Below, piece by piece: positions 5,421 through 7,145 of a DNA stretch of 7,145 bases. Position numbers and translations under genes: made by a program. The stretch's first letter is position 1, and the number at the start of each line of letters is the position of its first letter. The DNA comes from Clostridiales bacterium (lineage in GTDB: Bacteria > Bacillota_A > Clostridia > Saccharofermentanales > Saccharofermentanaceae): contig JAGCGE010000240.1 of assembly GCA_017649745.1 (NCBI GenBank), positions 1-7,145 on the forward strand, in the 5' to 3' direction. The notes under the pieces were generated by a model. It searched no databases, had not been told where the DNA came from, and saw only the letters and a list, made by a program, of their open reading frames with translations.

Positions 5421-7145
5421 ATGAGTATAGAAGTCAGTTCGCTGAATGATATTAAAAATGCTATCAAAGCTGATGATGTAAAAGCAGTAAGTTTCGATAT
5501 TTTCGGAACACTTCTTTTGCGTCCGTTAAGACGTGAAAATGAAGTCTATTTTCTTCTTGGAAAAAAGTATCGTGAACTGACGGGAAGCAGGAGCGATTTT
5601 AGAGCGATAAGGATCGAAGCAGATGCCATCCTTCGCAGAAGGATCATTTCCGGAAAGATCGATAAAGAAGACGTTACGCTAAGTGAGATCTACGATGTCC
5701 TAAGCGAAGAGATGGGCGTTGATCGTTTTGTAGCTGATAAGCTTCTTGAAACTGAGAGTGAGCTTGAGATAAAGCTTGCAACGGCGCGCAAAAGCGGCAA
5801 GATGCTCATTGAAGAAGCAATATCATCAGGGAAGAAGACAGTTCTTACAAGCGATATGTATCTTCCATCTGATACGATCAGGAAGATGCTTAAGAAAAGC
5901 GGTATAGATACTGACTTAGAGATATTCGTTTCTGCTGATGTCGGACTTCGTAAGATAACAGGTAATCTCTACTCATATGTATCTGATAAGATCGGGGTTG
6001 AACCATCATCAATAATCCATATCGGCGATAATCTTCAAAGTGATATCGGTGATGCGGAAAAAGTTGGATTTAAGACGATATACTTTCCGTCGACAGAAAG
6101 TATCTTTGAGTTGCATGGATGCCTTGTTCCTGAACAGACTTTCTGTAGTACTTCGATCGATCTTGAAAAAGCCAGATCTACTATCGCACTTGGCTCTTGT
6201 GAGCAGATGACTGCTAACATGTATTTTGATGATCCGTTCAGACAGTTTAATGATGGATCATCGTATAATGCCGATCCATATCTTGTAGGATATGGCGCTC
6301 TTGGAATAGAAGTACTTACTCTTGCCAGATGGCTTTCCTGTAAGGCCAAGGAAGACGGCCTAAGAAAGATGATATTCCTGAGCCGCGACGGATATCTTCC
6401 GAAACTAGTGTATGATATGCTCCGCTATATTGAACCGGATCTTCCGCCTTCAGGTTATCTTCATGCATCAAGATTGTCGCTACTTCCAGCGATGTTTTCT
6501 TGTGCAACCGATCTGTTTACGCTGCCGATCGATCCACAATATCATACGCTTAGAAGCGTCTTTGAACTGCTGTCATTTTGCTGTCGTGATGGTGTCGCAT
6601 TATCAGATGTTATGCCTGGATATGATGCTGACAGGAAGCTTGACAGGGGAGGGTTAACGGAGTTTATATCAGCTTTCATCAACTGCGCTTATGATGATCG
6701 AAAACATGAATCTTCAATCGGAACGATCAGATCATATATGCTTGAAAACGGTATCGAAGATGATATCGGAATTTTTGATATGGGCTACAGCGGAAGAAAT
6801 ATCGCTGCGATAGTTACTGCAACTGGTAAGCATCCAAAGGCTTATTATTTTCATAAAGATCCTGCACAGTGCTTCATGTATGAGCAGATGTCAGATATCA
6901 AGATCGACTCTTTTATCGATATGAGTCTTCAGATGGAATCGACACTAAGAGAGTATTCCTATCTTGAGGCAGCTCCGTCGTGTATAGGCTATACGAATGA
7001 TCTTGATCCGATATTTGATGAAGGTCCAGCCGAAGGTTATTCTAACACTGCTAATATGATGCAGAAAGGTGCGCTTGATTTTGTAAGAGATTTCCTTGGG
7101 TATTTCGCGGACCTTCTCGATGTTATAAATATCAGGAACAGCGAA
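5421..7145 (+). CDS. Large HAD-type protein of surface-glycan clusters, 3' end missing
   Basis: The frame is open for 575 codons to the window edge, so the protein is longer. Residues 20-225 are a HAD-superfamily domain: motif I FDIFGTL (25-31, nucleophile Asp26); an alpha-helical cap (about 40-130); motif II VLTSDMY (141-147); motif III Lys178 in GLRKITG; motif IV GDNLQSD (202-208). Phe28 sits where phosphatases have the second Asp, as in haloacid dehalogenases (DxYGTL), so phosphatase activity is doubtful. Residues about 280-575 form another domain with FLSRDGYLPKLVYDML (319-334), a YLHASRLSLL segment and FDMGYSGRN (452-460). This architecture is like the predicted HAD hydrolases grouped as COG5610 in capsule loci; that assignment is from memory. 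The function of the second domain is unknown. A role in glycan building or decoration is inferred from context. Confidence 0.78.
   Translation, partial: MSIEVSSLNDIKNAIKADDVKAVSFDIFGTLLLRPLRRENEVYFLLGKKYRELTGSRSDFRAIRIEADAILRRRIISGKIDKEDVTLSEIYDVLSEEMGVDRFVADKLLETESELEIKLATARKSGKMLIEEAISSGKKTVLTSDMYLPSDTIRKMLKKSGIDTDLEIFVSADVGLRKITGNLYSYVSDKIGVEPSSIIHIGDNLQSDIGDAEKVGFKTIYFPSTESIFELHGCLVPEQTFCSTSIDLEKARSTIALGSCEQMTANMYFDDPFRQFNDGSSYNADPYLVGYGALGIEVLTLARWLSCKAKEDGLRKMIFLSRDGYLPKLVYDMLRYIEPDLPPSGYLHASRLSLLPAMFSCATDLFTLPIDPQYHTLRSVFELLSFCCRDGVALSDVMPGYDADRKLDRGGLTEFISAFINCAYDDRKHESSIGTIRSYMLENGIEDDIGIFDMGYSGRNIAAIVTATGKHPKAYYFHKDPAQCFMYEQMSDIKIDSFIDMSLQMESTLREYSYLEAAPSCIGYTNDLDPIFDEGPAEGYSNTANMMQKGALDFVRDFLGYFADLLDVINIRNSE

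Noticed and set aside
6342..6361. AGGCC...GGCCT inverted repeat in the HAD-like gene
   Set aside because: It has only five pairs with a nine-base loop and no T run, so it is expected by chance.
6035..6507. Two overlapping - strand open frames inside the HAD-like gene
   Set aside because: They are shadows of the long + strand frame, which carries clear HAD motifs; no ribosome site or family motif supports them.

Overview
The window is wall-to-wall coding on the + strand. It holds five co-directional genes: two are cut by the window edges, and three are complete. Together they look like the middle of an operon that builds a cell-surface polysaccharide or other extracellular glycan. Base composition is moderate (roughly 40-43 % G+C in the lines I counted). 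Shine-Dalgarno sites are purine-rich, genes overlap tightly, and the protein families resemble those in exopolysaccharide loci of anaerobic Clostridia (Lachnospiraceae and Ruminococcaceae-like gut or rumen bacteria). That placement is an inference from style; no taxonomic marker gene is present.

Layout: (1) positions 1-1146, the C-terminal three quarters of a multi-pass polysaccharide flippase (Wzx/PST type). (2) 1143-2174, a DRE-TIM metallo-aldolase-like protein related to 4-hydroxy-2-oxovalerate aldolase. (3) 2174-3364, a LicD-family phosphotransferase with an unusual N-terminal extension of about 110 residues. (4) 3364-5418, a tandem protein with two family-2 glycosyltransferase domains and a small Rossmann-like tail. 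(5) 5421-7145, the first 575 residues of a large HAD-type protein with a second, poorly characterised C-terminal region, still open at the window end. The first four genes overlap by 4, 1 and 1 bases, and the last gap is 2 bases, so translation is probably coupled along the whole stretch. No RNA gene, mobile element, CRISPR array or convincing operon terminator was seen.

How the genes may work together (inference): the two glycosyltransferase domains add sugars to a lipid-linked repeat unit. LicD attaches a phospho-alcohol substituent, and the flippase exports the unit across the membrane. The aldolase-like and HAD-like proteins are the unexplained parts. They may make or process the building block of a decoration. 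The aldolase has Cys where DmpG has its catalytic His, and the HAD domain lacks the second motif I Asp normally needed by phosphatases, so both may do chemistry different from their textbook relatives.

Possible regulatory structure lies inside coding sequence: an extended -10 promoter-like site in the flippase gene (802-833) and an 11-bp hairpin near the start of licD (2306-2332).
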